The notes: generated by a model not told the origin, from the sequence alone. A stretch of 64,000 nucleotides of DNA from Akebia trifoliata (GCA_017979445.1 CM030713.1:28005934-28069933); one strand, 5' to 3'. Counted from the stretch's first letter, positions 21,991 to 33,117 are shown. Numbers and translations are program-made.

Positions 21991-23330
21991 ATTTAAATAA
22001 AGATTTTCGTACTATTGTGATTTTTGGTGATCATTTAAAAGTAGATGTTATGGGAAATGGTGATGTTCAAATTAGGACTAAAGAAGACAATATTGAAACT
22101 ATATCAAATGTCTTTTATATTCCTGATTTGAAAAGCAATTTGTTAAGTGTAGGACAGTTGCAAGATAAGAGTTATGTGACTACAATCAAATGAAGCGCTT
22201 GTGACATCTATGATCCTAAAAGAGGTATAATTGCTCATGTTAAGATGACTCCAAACAGATTGTTTCCACTGAGAATTAACAGCATCCAGTCTTGTTTTAA
22301 AGCTAATGTGGATGATTCAACGTGGCTTTGGCACTTGCGTTATGACCATTTGAATTTCAATGGTTTAAAGACCCTTTCTAAGAAACACAAGGTAACCGGT
22401 CTTCCTCAAATTATCTTTCCTTTCTCAAAAATATGTGAAGAGTTTGTTGTTGGCAAACAACATCATGAGTAATTCCCAAAAGGCAGTAATTCCCAGAAGA
22501 CAAGGTAGGGAGAGCAGATAGACCATTGGAGTTGATCCATTTTGATATATGTGGTCCAATAAACCCAATATCAAATGGAAAAAAGAAATGTTTTATTTCT
22601 TTTACTAATGATTATTGTTGAAAAACATGGATCTATTTTGTGCAGGAAAAATCTAAAGCTTTCATAGGTTTTAAAATTTTCAAAGCTCTCGTGAAAAACA
22701 AAATTGAGAAAGCAATTAAAATTCTGCGAACGGATCATGGTGGAGAATATATGTCACAAGAATTTGTAAATTTTTGTAATAAGTATGGAATTAGAAGGTA
22801 ATTGACAGCAACCTATACACCTCAGCAAAATGGTGTATCAGAGAGGAAGAATCGAACAATCCTAAACATGGTGAGAGTATGTTGGCAATTGGTAAAGTTC
22901 CAAAGACTTTTTGACCAGAAGCAATAAATTGGAATACTCATATTTTGAATCGGAGTCCTATTTTTTCTGTTCAAAATATGAATCCAGAAGAATCTTGGAG
23001 TGGATGAATGCCATATGTTGATCATTTCAAAGTTTTTGGGTGCATTGCATATGCACACATTCCAGACCAAAGGAGAAAAAACTTGATGACAAGGGAAAGA
23101 AATGCATTTTTCTTGGTGTTAATGATCAATCAAAAGCTTATAAGCTTTACAATCCTAACACTAAGAAAATTGTTATCAGTCGAGACATTATTTTTTATGA
23201 AGATCAAAGCTAGTCGTGGAACAAAAATAATGTTCGAGAACAAATTCCAACAAGCTTTGATGAAAAAAATGTTGAGGAAGCAAAGCAGTCCCAACAACGC
23301 AGGTTTCAACAGTTAATACTCTTGGGAATC
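21991..23330 (+). pseudogene. copia E protease end and integrase relic
   Basis: The protease body is open at 21963-22193 (VDVMGNGDVQIRTKEDNIET, NVFYIPDLKSNLLSVGQL). The pre-integrase region LWHLRYDHLNFNGLKTLSKK and CEEFVVGKQHHE follow. In the integrase core all three acidic positions can still be seen across shifted frames: HFDICGP near 22540, LRTDHGGEYMSQEFVNF near 22727 and NGVSERKNRTI near 22831. SFQSFWVHC-like sequence near 23010-23060 and FLGVNDQSKAYKLYNP near 23110 form the C-terminal side. Confidence 0.8.
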
Positions 23331-23399
23331 ATCAAAATGAAGAGTCTACAGCCTCTAAAATTAGACCAGCAACACCACACTTTGACGAATAGGTTGAAG

Positions 23400-24761
23400 C
23401 ATCAACTGATTCACGTTCTCATTATGTTCAAAAGAGGCTAGCATGGATGTTAGACTATGAAGTGATCAGAATTGACCAATCGGAGGACCCACATACACAT
23501 TTTGCTTTATTTTCAGATTGTGATCCTACTAATTTTGAAGTGGCTGTCAAAGAATCAAAGTGGCGGAAGGCTATGGATGTTAAAATTGTGGCCATCGAAA
23601 GCAATAACACTTGGGAATTGACAGAGCTTCCAAAAGGGCAAAAGACCATTGGGGTGAAGTGGGTGTACAAGATAAAATTGAAAGAGAACAATGAAGTTGG
23701 GAAATACAAGACGCGTTTGGTGGCTAAGGGTTACAAGCAAAAATTTGGCATCGACTACAAGATGTTTTTGCACCAGTCACACAACATGACATGATCAGAT
23801 TAGTGATTGCACTAGCAACTCAAAACTCCTAGCCTATGTTCCAATTGAACATGAAATCGGCATCTTACATGGAGATTTAGAAGAACGGATATTTATCGAT
23901 CAACCTCCTGGCTATGTTAAGATTGGAGATGAGCATAAGGAGTATAAATTAAAAAAGGTACCATATGGACTCAAACAAGCTCCGAGAGTTTGGTATAGTC
24001 CTATAGATGCTTATTTCTCTAAGGAAGGATTTAAGAAATATCCATATGAGCATACACTTTTTACAAAGATGGGAGATGGAGGGAAAATGCTCATGGTTTG
24101 TTTATATGTAGATGATTTAATTTACACAAGTAATGATAGTACCATGATTAAGAAATTTCAATAGTCTATGACGGTTGAGTTTGAAATGACTGATCTTGGA
24201 TTAATGCACTATTTTATGGGTATAGAAGTCAAACAATTTAATGCTGGAATTTTTATCTCACAAAAGAAGCATGTGCAAGAGATCTTCGGTAGGTTCCGAA
24301 TGAAGAATTGCACTGCTGTCACTACACCTACTGAGTGTGGTTTGAAGCTTGTCAAGGATCCTGAAAGAAAGAAGGTGATCAACACTCTTTACAAGCAAAT
24401 TGTGGGAAGTTTGATGTATTTGACTACAACAAGACCTGCTATAGTGTATGTTGTAAGTTTTATTAGCATGTATATGGAGAATCCAACAAAGATGCATCTT
24501 CTAGCTATCAAGAGAATTTTTCGTTATTTACAAGGTATTGCTGATTTTGGGCTACTCTACACGAAAGGAGGAAAGTCATATTTGACTGGTTATAGACAGT
24601 GATTATGTTGGAGATCAAGATGATAAGAAAAGTACTCCGGGGTATGTCTTTATGTTGGGTTCAGGGGTTGTTTCATGGTAAATATAGTGCTAAATTGAAA
24701 AATCTAATGCTAAATATAAAGCAGTTGCTAACTTAATTAGATGAGAGTTGTGGTTGACAAT
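23400..24761 (+). pseudogene. copia E reverse transcriptase and RNase H relic
   Basis: The frame 23447-23794 gives KWRKAMDVKIVAIESNNTWE, then KTIGVKWVYKIKLKENNEVG and TRLVAKGYKQKFGIDY. LHGDLEERIFIDQPPGYVKI and YGLKQAPRVWY follow near 23870-23990, and the polymerase site CLYVDDLIYTSND near 24095. The frame 24168-24602 carries FEMTDLGLMHYFMGIEVKQF and VGSLMYLTTTRPAIVYVVSF. RNase H begins with DYVGDQDDKKSTPGYVFMLG near 24600-24660 and breaks off near 24760. Confidence 0.85.
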
Positions 24762-25019
24762 GGTGACTTGGTGTGATTTTTACCAATAGGTATACACCAA
24801 ATAGAGATCGCAAAGTGGGCCCTTGCTAAAATTTTGAATGTATCAATGACAATGCCTACAAGGTGGACCTACCCGGGCATTTAAAGACTTCTAATGTGTT
24901 TAATGTACAATATGTGCTTCCATATTATGCCAATGAAGCAGTTCAAACTGTGTTCCCTAGTAATTCTTCCTTTTGACTATTTAAACTCGAGGTCGAGTTT
25001 TATTTTCAAGGAGGAGGGA
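24762..25019 (+). pseudogene. Ty3/gypsy polyprotein C-terminal tail and purine tract
   Basis: The frame near 24840 reads NDNAYKVDLPGHLKTSNVFN and VQYVLPYYAN, the standard C-terminal signature of plant gypsy integrase. GACTTGGTGTG upstream fits the GDLVWVF block. It continues the element that stops near 20733. An AGGAGGAGGGAAA polypurine tract at 25008-25020 leads into the 3' LTR. Confidence 0.7.
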
Positions 25020-25020
25020 A

Positions 25021-26440
25021 ATGATGCACTGATGATCAATCCTATTAGCTAGTTTTTTTTTTTTTTTTTTTATGTTTTTGTTTTGGTAAGTGTAAATTTT
25101 ATAGAGAAAGGGGGAGAAGATACAAAAGGAGGTTAAGGTAGCCCCCAAGCAAGAACAATAAGCAAGAAACCTAAAAAGGCTAAACGAGCCACAATTCGTA
25201 AAACAACATAAGAATCACATAAACAGTCCCATCTGAACACAAAATCAACAAAAAAAGACCCTAAGAATTCGTTGATCAACTTCGACCAAAGGTAGAGCAG
25301 TCCCAAAAACTCCATAACACGGCGTGAGACGTATTTTCCTTGCCCTAAAACACCCTCATATTTATCTCCCTCTAAATATCCCAAGCAATAGCAGAACGAA
25401 GAATAATCCAAAGGTATCGTTTTCTATGAGAGAAAATATTTAAAGTCCACCCTTCCAAAAGCTAGGAGAATGTTTGAAGGAGAACCCAAACCATATGACA
25501 AAGGGAGAGAAAGTCTGACCAAGTATGTCAGAAAAAAGAAGAATGGATTAAGATGTAATTAATAGATTCCCCATCCATCAAACATAAGGGACAGAAATTT
25601 GGAGTGATCCAACTACTCTTTATCAAATTATCCAAGGTAAGAATGTTCCCTAAAGAAGCAAGCCAAACAAAGAAGAAAACCTTGAAAGGGACTAAAGCCA
25701 ACCAAAAGATGGTTTCTGAAATAAAATTATTGAATGAAAGGAGAAGGAATTTGTAGACAGAGCGAACTGAGAATATCTTTTCATTAACTAATATCCATTG
25801 CCTCCCATATTGCACATCCACCCTGAATTGGACCGAATTCAAAAGATCTAGAAAAGATGTTACCTCCCAACCATTGAAATTCCCTTTAAATCCCAGGTCC
25901 CAAGAAGTGATACTTCAATTGCGAATTAGACATTGCTGAACCAAATAATTCTTTTCACAAATAAGGATATTGAATTGATAAAGTCGAATTTCCACACAAT
26001 TTATCTTCTCAAAACCTAATCTTGTCCCCTAAGCCAATTCTATAAACGATCCCTTTATAAAACTGATCTACAACCTTGAGAATCCCTTTTCACACACTAC
26101 AACCAAACATGCCTTTGGCCTCCCCGCTATACCACCCAAATCTTTTCTCCCCATACTTAGCCTTTATCACTCTCCTCCACAAACTACTCCTTTCCCGTTA
26201 GTTAATTATAAGCGCATTATTGACTTTCCATTTTGGTTAGTTAGTCAGTTAGAGTTTTTTGTTAGTTAGTTAAAAGGGTATTGACTTTTCATATATTTTG
26301 TTTTGTCTAAAAATAGGTTATTGTAATTAGTTGTAAGGGAGTTTTACATTTGTAATGAATTGAAATCGGTAGAGTCTCTCTTTCTTTTCCTAACTTCTGA
26401 AATTTTCTAATTGTTTCAACCAAATCTGAGAAATCTCATA
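25021..26440 (+). repeat. Gypsy 3' LTR, split by a LINE
   Basis: Starts TGATGCACTGATGATCAATC right after the purine tract at 25021, is interrupted at about 25048 by the LINE, and resumes near 26197 (GTTAGTTAATTATAAGCGCA). It runs to about 26440, ending near ...CTGATCTCA. The right part has the look of an LTR transcription start region: short AT-rich promoter, TTGTAATGAATTGAAATCGG, CT-rich end. No 5' LTR is available for comparison. Confidence 0.5.
25048..26197 (-). mobile_element. L1-type LINE, 5'-truncated, minus strand
   Basis: On the minus strand it begins SLWRRVIKAKYG near 26180, the conserved block after the reverse transcriptase. It continues to the zinc-binding zf-RVT domain in the 104-codon frame 25842-25528 (FSVRSVYKFLL, WLALVPFKVFFFVWLASLGN, TPNFCPLCLMDGESINYILI) and the tail GLLYLWSKLINEFLGSFFVD. 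A 3' poly(A) tract shows as a T run at 25051-25070 on the plus strand. The 5' truncation and poly(A) tail fit target-primed insertion. The reverse transcriptase is absent. Confidence 0.8.
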
Positions 26441-26454
26441 TCTGATCTCATCAA

Positions 26455-26525
26455 AATTGGACTTGAACCAATGACTTCAAAGTTGCTTTGCAATGTGTCG
26501 AACCAACTGAGCTATGAGTCCAAGC
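26455..26525 (-). pseudogene. tRNA-like sequence (degenerate)
   Basis: The minus strand has an A-box-like TAGCTCAGTTGGT and a B-box-like GGTTCAAGTCC at normal spacing. The T arm pairs perfectly (ATTGG with CCAAT around TTCAAGT). The acceptor ends do not pair and the anticodon arm is not regular, so it is a tRNA pseudogene or the head of a tRNA-derived SINE. Confidence 0.5.
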
Positions 26526-27221
26526 CCATTATTATTTGATGACTTGAGAGTAATGAAGCTTGAGCTGTAAAGTCAAAGAAGCCGTTTATGTCTTCACAAA
26601 ATAATGCAGTTTTGAAATGTTCGTCAATTAACAAATGTGGTGAACTTGAGTAGAAGTTACAAGGTTAGATATTCCATGTTGGGTATTTCTTGGGTTAGAG
26701 GCAGCAGCTTAATTGATTTAAACACTGAACTACTGTAATGAGGTTGGAGTTCAATCAAGCTTGATCTCTAGGAAGAAAATGAGAAAGGAACTTAGGTGCA
26801 TTGCCAAGTTCAAAACAGGTAAGCTAAAACTTTCCTATTATCCTCTAAACAAAGAAACTAACTGAAGACCGTGCAATACTGATTGGATGAAGGCGATGGT
26901 CAACAGACTGCTATGCTTGAGCTGGGCAATGCTCTTTATAGGATTGGAATTACAAAATCTTCGGGCACATTTACCTGATTACTAGAACATTTATTGGTTT
27001 ATGGACGATGGATTACAATTATCAACCAACTATATATGATAGAAATTGGTTTTAAATATTTCCCTTGTAAATATTCCCAAAAGCTTAAGGCTAATTACTG
27101 AAGCAATAGATGATTCAAAAGTTGGACTAGCATCCTCCATGTGGCACTATATAGTGTTTGCCATGGATTTCGTCTAGGATTTACTATATTTTTCTTCAAT
27201 AAGTTTTGACATAAGGAATGA

Positions 27222-27735
27222 TTTATCTGGAAACAAATTTATTTAAATTACTAGAATACAACATTACTAATGTTGAACCTTATATTCAAACTAAGATATT
27301 CTTGTACCTCATCTAGTCAGTTGTCTTTCAATAAGGAAAGGAGGAAACACTAAAGGGTGCATCAGAGACTACAACTTTAGAAAGAATAAGATTTCCCTTA
27401 GATTTTATCATCCATGTAAATACCTAGAAATCTAAATAAGTGTTCAACATACTTGAAGGTGGAAATTTATCTGGAAACAAATTTATGTAAATCACTAGAA
27501 TACAAGATTAAGAATGTTGTATTCGAACCTTTGTTCAAACTAATCTACTCATGTGCCCTAATCTAGTTCGTTTTCTTTCAATAAGAGAGGAGACCCAACA
27601 GTATGCATCAGAGACCACAACCTTAGACAGAATAAGATGGCTCTTAGATTTTATCATCTATGGTTAATACCAAGAAAAGTTTCTAACATTCTTGAAGGCG
27701 GAAATTTATCTGTAAACAAATTTATGTAAATCTAT
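27222..27735. repeat. Tandem duplication, period about 245 bp
   Basis: Copies at about 27222-27467 and 27468-27711, with the first 25 bp of a third at 27711. Shared blocks include TTTATCTGGAAACAAATTTA, TCTTTCAATAAG, GCATCAGAGAC(T/C)ACAAC and TTAGATTTTATCATC, in the same order. Confidence 0.85.
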
Positions 27736-28615
27736 GCCTTCCATGGTGTACCAGGCTGTTATTCTTGAGTTGATGAACTCAATGTTGCCAAGAATATCAA
27801 TGGTACATAACTAATATATGTGTGGATTACCAGAAGGTCGGTATGTATTTATAGAATCTCAGCTTTTGCCCAAACGAAATCGAGGATAATATATAAACAT
27901 GAAATACTAGTTATGAAACTCATTAAGTATAGCATTAACCATCACCATAAAGATGTTATAAAAGCAAACAAGTTCAATTGCTAATCAACCTGTTATATCT
28001 TTTTTTCAGTGATCTTCTTTGACATGAACTCTTACATTAGGCGACAAAATAATTACTAATTTTTCCTCTTGAGATTGTTTCAAAAAAGCAGAAATATAAC
28101 AAAATCTAACTTGTAGTTTTTGGAGTTTGCATCCTAATAATCATTATAACATTAAGGAAAAAAAAACTAAACTAAACTCTTAACAATCATCATAACCATT
28201 TAAAATACTTCCATATACTCTGAAAAGTTCTTGCAAGGTACAAGGGAAATGATGCTGAATATAGATTTAGTACAAGAAATTATATCTTTTTCAGAATTGA
28301 ATGGAGGAGCAAGATTTGATCCCCCCAAAGCTTTGTGATGGGGCTTTGGTGATGGTAGTAGTTAAGAAATATAATAACAATTTTCCGACCCTTTTAATTC
28401 GTCTGAGAAGAATGCGATATGAGAGAAATTTTTCTGAGCTACGAAACGCTAAGATAGAATAAAAGTTTCTATTTTGACTGGACTCAAGAAGAATGAAGAA
28501 CTCAAGCAAAGATTTCTTTGTTGTTGTTTTTTTGGTTTTTTTGCCCTAAAGGAAGGAAAAAAAAAAACCCAGTTTTCATGAGAACTGAAAACAGGTCGTA
28601 AAATTTAAAAGCATC

Positions 28616-28911
28616 CTTTTAGATCATCTGCAACTCATCCAAGCTATCCAAGTATTTGAAGATCGCTTTGATGGATGGCATCACGTGTTGTTGAAAGACT
28701 CAGAAACCAGATCTGATAGTATTCTTCCTTTCTTTCTTCTTATTATGAGAAGAAACGAAGGAAAAAACCTAAAAATCCGCGAAGAACTGATCTTAAAAAC
28801 ATTAAAAATATATTTTTTGATCATCTAAAACTCAATCTATCAGTATATTTGAAGATCACTTTTGACGATTGCACTAAGCATTCTTCAAAGACTCCAAAAC
28901 CAGATCTAAAC
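28616..28911. repeat. Duplicated 100-bp block in the MADS intron
   Basis: 28616-28715 and 28811-28911 share GATCATCTGCAACTCA/GATCATCTAAAACTCA, TATTTGAAGATC, a run of AAAGACTC and AAACCAGATCT at matching spacing. The segment after the first copy (AACGAAGGAAAAAACCTAAA) also resembles the one after the second. Confidence 0.7.
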
Positions 28912-29114
28912 GAAAAAACTAAAAATCCACAAAGAACGAAGACTCCGAAAACAATCCAGATCATTAAGATCGATTGTAGAATCATAAATAAACAACAAAA
29001 ATCACAAAATAAAATCATTGATGGAGATTTGATTAAAAATTTACATCAATTTTCAAAAAATAAAGTACTAATTAATGAAAAAAATCGGGAGATTCATGAT
29101 TCTGAAAGACATAC

Positions 29115-29302
29115 CCGAAGCTTGAGCTTGCAAACTCATAGAGTTTCCCATTCGCGGAGAAAACGATCAAAGCGACTTCAGCATCACAAAGAACAGATAG
29201 CTCAAAAGCCTTCTTAAGCAATCCATTTCTACGCTTCGAGAAGGTAACTTGCCTGCTCGCAGCGTTCTCTATTCGCCTCACCTGAGTCTTCCCCCTCACC
29301 AT
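29115..29302 (-). CDS. SOC1-like: SOC1/TM3-type MADS-box gene, exon 1
   Basis: The exon encodes a complete N-terminal MADS domain: [40 protein letters not shown], then [20 protein letters not shown]. The opening MVRGKTQ and the FASSS end are typical of the SOC1/AGL20 (TM3) group of MIKC-type factors, which promote flowering by binding CArG boxes as dimers. The ATG at 29302 is the family start. The exon is 188 nt and ends at a good donor (GG followed by GTATGT at 29114-29109), the usual place for the first MIKC intron. Beyond the donor the frame soon stops. The K-domain exons were not found, so this is either a gene with a very long first intron reaching beyond the window or a separated fragment. 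MADS residues for DNA contact ([16 protein letters not shown]) are intact. VRRIENAAS and SANGK are small differences from the usual MRRIENATS and SPRGK. Confidence 0.85.
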
Positions 29303-29920
29303 TTCTCTACAGAAAACTGCAAAGTAACGGTTTTTAACGATCAGAATAACTGTATTTTAAATCGATTAAATCTCTCCAAGATTCAAGAACAGAAGATCTC
29401 ACTTTGGAGTAGAAGATTGAACCCTAACTTTCCAAATCGACTTCTTTTCCTAAGTTTCTAACCTAAGTATCCTTTTTTTAACTTTTTTTGGTAAAAAAAT
29501 CTGAAACCAGAATAAACAGAAGAGAATCGCGAAAGGGGAAGAGAAAATTTCAAGAGGAGAGAGATGATTCCATGTATTGAGAATATGAATTTATTTCGTG
29601 ATCCCTCTTTAAGTTATCTTTTTATTGGATGATTCAGATCTCGAGCTCCGTGTAAGCTGTAAATTTATTATTATTAATTGTTATCTGTTTTTTTTTTACC
29701 AATTAAGAGATGAAACGTGGACAAGGAATTCATCGTTCTGAGCTCCATGGCATTTATGGGCAATTGTTAAATTGTATGTCCGTACGAGGGATTGAAATGA
29801 CGTCAATATCTTCCGTACGATTACGTACGAAATGACTAATGATGTAATGACACGTGTAACTCATGTCTGGCTCGCCAAGTAGGAAGGCCCGACCGGATGG
29901 ACCGGATCACGTGGTTCGTC
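29303..29920 (-). promoter_or_regulatory. Upstream region of the MADS gene with ACGT-core cluster
   Basis: Directly upstream of the ATG is a pyrimidine-rich leader on the minus strand (29510-29570). Farther out, 29775-29915 packs two perfect G-boxes CACGTG (29851-29856, 29908-29913), a palindromic TGACGTCA (29798-29805) and three CGTACGA words near 29781, 29815 and 29825. These are typical bZIP/bHLH binding cores. No CArG box or certain TATA box was identified. Confidence 0.45.
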
Positions 29921-30004
29921 CTTTTGTGTGGTCTTCATATTAACTTTTCTTTTATTTTTTTATTTTTCATTAAGTTTTCATATTTTCTGGAGAAGCTAAC
30001 AAAA

Positions 30005-30610
30005 AGGTGATTTAGACACATACCCTCCACGTTTTTTTTTTTTTTTTCTTGTTTTTCTTTTTTTTCTTTTTTTTGGAATATTAGAGATGTTTTCAAATTG
30101 ATGTAAGCCCCTTGACTTCAGTCTTCTTTAATAGACTAATTAAAAAGTTACCTAAATGCCCTCATATTCAATATTACCCGAAATTGTTGGATTTTTCTTT
30201 CCAAAACTAGTCATCGACAACCTCAATTGTAAATTATTTTTAATCTATTCAAACTCCTCTTCAATCCAACATTTTTAAACTCACTTTAGCCACTTGTAGG
30301 AATCCCTTGATTTTTCTACTCGAAATTAAATCAAACCTTCTACTTCTTTAAAAATACCATCTTGTGTCTTGAGGCTTGAAAGTTGAAGAAAATAGAATAT
30401 TAAAATTAAAAAATTTGAAGGTAACAAGTTTAGTCCAATAGATTGAAGATAAATGGTTTGGGGAAAAAAATTTATCAAGTGTTTTGGTTAAAGGTTAAAG
30501 TTGATGACATTTAGGTAATTTTTCATTAGTGTATTAAGAAAAACCTTGGTCAAGGGAGGTGTATCATCAATTTTAAAACATGGAGGTATATCTCGAGGAA
30601 TTTTCTAACC
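30005..30610. mobile_element. Foldback/MITE-like element, about 600 bp
   Basis: Long imperfect inverted repeats of about 150 bp: 30005-30160 against 30500-30610 reversed. Matching blocks are ACACATACCCTCCACG / ATATACCTCCATG, CAAATTGATG / AAAATTGATG, CCTTGAC and AAAGTTACCTAAATG / AAATTACCTAAATG. No coding sequence. Confidence 0.65.
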
Positions 30611-31320
30611 TCAATCCACAGTTGAAGCTATCAAGCAAATAGACAATTAAGATGAGCGGAAAAACATAAATTTCATAGAGATTAGTGCCAACTTATTAGG
30701 TATTGATACAATTTGTTTGGATGTCTAAATTATCAAAAAAAAAAAAAATTTGACATTGACTATAGTAATTAACCAGATTGGTTTCGACAATTTACAATCA
30801 TTGATCACAATGATTATAAAAGGTAAATCTCAACAATTGAGAAAAAAATTTTAATCTCAATAATTAAAATTGTGGATCTTGACAATTTGAATGATCAATC
30901 TCACCAATTGAAAAGGGGGTGAGTGGGTTAAAAAGGTAAAAACAGTTTGAGGGGGTATTTGGGAAAAAATCTCTTATCAGAATTCATTAAGTAATTTTTC
31001 CCACTTTTTGGAATACGGATAGAGATAAACATATTCCTTTAGTTGGACTTTTCTATCTTTTAGCCCAAAAGTGGTTTGTTCTGGAGGGATCATTAGTTTT
31101 CCTTCTTTATGGTTTGTGGTATGAGGTCTCCCACTTACCATTTATGTGGTTGACGAGGGATTTCTAGTGATTCGTCGTTGTACCAGGTTGAGAACACGAG
31201 ATAGGGGACCAGAGCGTGCGTTGTCTCTCCTTACTTAATTTGGTTATTTTATTTTGAGGTTTTTCTTCACTTATCACTATCATGGCTTTAAAAAAATTCT
31301 AAGGCCGACATCATTCTCCG
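30611..31320. other. Intergenic, no gene recognised
   Basis: AT-rich sequence with recurrent short words such as TCTCAACAATTGAG and GACAATTT between 30740 and 30910. No open frame of note and no recognised element. Confidence 0.5.
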
Positions 31321-31323
31321 AGT

Positions 31324-31355
31324 CATCTCGTTATCTTCAACGAGATAACGAGATG
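31324..31355. repeat. Perfect 13-bp hairpin
   Basis: CATCTCGTTATCT and AGATAACGAGATG are perfect complements around a 6-nt loop. There is no U tract or gene end nearby to suggest a terminator. Confidence 0.8.
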
Positions 31356-31369
31356 GAGGGATGTACAAA

Positions 31370-31845
31370 TTACCCATTACTCAAAATCTGATCAGAACCG
31401 AATTGAAAAATGGAATCGAACTCGGAGGGAAATCAAATTGGATCGAACTAAAAAGTTTAATTTCGGTCTAGGTTCGGTCTCCACTTTGAAAATCAGATCG
31501 AGCCCGAACCAAATCAAACCAAACCAAAAAAGGATCTAAAAATTGAACTAAAAGTCGAATAAGCAATAATATGTATATTTTTATTAGATTTAGCACAGTA
31601 TGAACTTAGCGAGTTTATAAGACGTATTGTCTTTACCGCATCTTAGGTTCAAATTCCTTAGAACCCACTTCAAAATACTGTTGTTTTAAAATATTTAAGT
31701 GGATTTCGGTTCTACAAGAACTGAATCGAAATCGTGAAATACCCAAAATTTTCGGTTCGGATCGATTTTGGGTATTATGTTGATGAAAATCTAAAATTTT
31801 GATTTGGTTTGATTCTACCTGAATGTACATGCCTACCAAGATGTG
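31370..31845. repeat. Interspersed repeat rich in GAACCGAA/TTCGGTTC motifs
   Basis: Dense CCGAACC, GATCGAAC and TTCGGTTCGGATCG words on both arms, arranged roughly as inverted ends around an AT-rich middle. Similar in style to 19655-20100. The 68-codon minus frame inside shows no known domain. Confidence 0.4.
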
Positions 31846-31849
31846 ATGG

Positions 31850-33115
31850 AAAGATCAAGTTATCCCTTTCATCCACCTCCTTTCCTATCCAATTCACAAA
31901 TATGCAAAAAGATTCTTATCTTGTTTGAGATAATGAGACGGTACCATTCATGAATAAGATAAGATGCTCTTTTAAAATTTAAAAATAAGTTTTGTGAGGA
32001 ACTTCTCTACCACCACCTTGAGATTCATAGTACCATTAGATCAAACCTACAAGAAGAATTTGTGTGGTGTCTGCCAAAGAGCCTCAATTACTTAAGTTTG
32101 AGTCATAATAATTATTCAACTAGAATTAATTCATCCCCAAATAAACAAGTTTACTTCATATTTATACATGTAAGATTTCCCTTTTTCTTTTAATATCTCA
32201 CCACTTTCGTGATGATTTATAATTCATCTTCCTTATAATTTGATAAGATCACACTCAATTCCTAGATCTTCTTCATGATTATAAGGATCTGAGCTTAATT
32301 GGCAAGTTTTCTATGATTTGGGTGGTAACTTCCTCTTACTTAGGTCTGTTGCTCAAGGTCACAACATTGGTTTGGGATTTGCACATTGGCTCTCCATCTA
32401 ACTTTTCCCTGAGCATCACTTCCTACCATACCATGCCTTTATAATTATCCAGAGAATACTACTCGGGATTGCTTCAAATTCTTCTTTGCTTAGTGGTCCT
32501 TGAATCTCTACGATAATCTTACAACTTTGCTTAGATATTGTATTATGCCCACATAAGAAAAAAAAAAAAGAAGACCCAAATAGAGAGTACAAGACAAATA
32601 GTTGTGAGATTTTACACTATTATAAAATCAATTCCAAGTGAACATTGAACTTTACAATGCTTACATAATCAATGAATTCACACATTTCTCAAGAAATTTT
32701 TAAACATGATAATCCTACAATCAAGCTGTTAGGAAGAGTACCTTGTGCCATTTAGATTAATTGATTTTAGCAAGGGAAAACCCATAAACTCCAATACCCG
32801 TTGTGTGTGTGAACTGAATTGATTCACCTTCTGTAAGTTCTAGACTTGCCTTCTACTCACTTTCTATATGCTTGGAACAACTAGGGTTTACCATGATTGA
32901 TGAAAATTATCTCGTCTCTAGCATAAACCCTTCCACAATTTTGGATATCTATAATATTTGGAGTCTTCTCACTCAAATAGATGAGAAGCGATGGTCTAGA
33001 TTACCTCTTTTAGTAAAATTATAATCCATCATGATTTCCTTTTAAAACTTTTATTAGGATCTTTCAAATTTTTTAGCTCAATTGTGATTCCTTAATTATT
33101 GACTTTCTATTATTT
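31850..33115. other. Intergenic, no gene recognised
   Basis: AT-rich sequence without open frames above background and without recognisable transposon protein. An A12 run lies near 32560. Confidence 0.5.
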
Positions 33116-33117
33116 AC

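Larger units (their letters stand above)
20734..24761 (+). mobile_element. Ty1/copia element E, inserted in the gypsy relic
   Basis: A truncated 5' LTR end (TATTTAAAAGG box near 20748, ending ...GTAACA at 20837), a near-consensus tRNA-Met primer site at 20839-20852, then gag, protease, integrase, reverse transcriptase and the start of RNase H. No 3' LTR follows; the element stops inside RNase H, where gypsy C-terminal sequence begins. It is the best preserved of the copia copies in the window but carries stops in every domain. Confidence 0.75.
26530..29114 (-). other. Probable first-intron sequence of the MADS-box gene
   Basis: Transposon-protein-free sequence next to the GT donor at 29114. 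I found no K-domain exon in it. It holds two local tandem duplications (27222-27735 and 28616-28911). SOC1-type genes commonly have a long first intron, which would fit. How far the intron extends to the left cannot be seen. Confidence 0.4.

Noticed and set aside
28291..28509. Minus-strand 72-codon frame near the MADS exon
   Set aside because: Considered as a possible K-domain or downstream MADS exon; it has no heptad leucines or family motif and no acceptor in a fitting place.
28849..29217. Plus-strand 122-codon frame
   Set aside because: Antisense shadow of the MADS exon and its intron; the minus strand explains the conservation.
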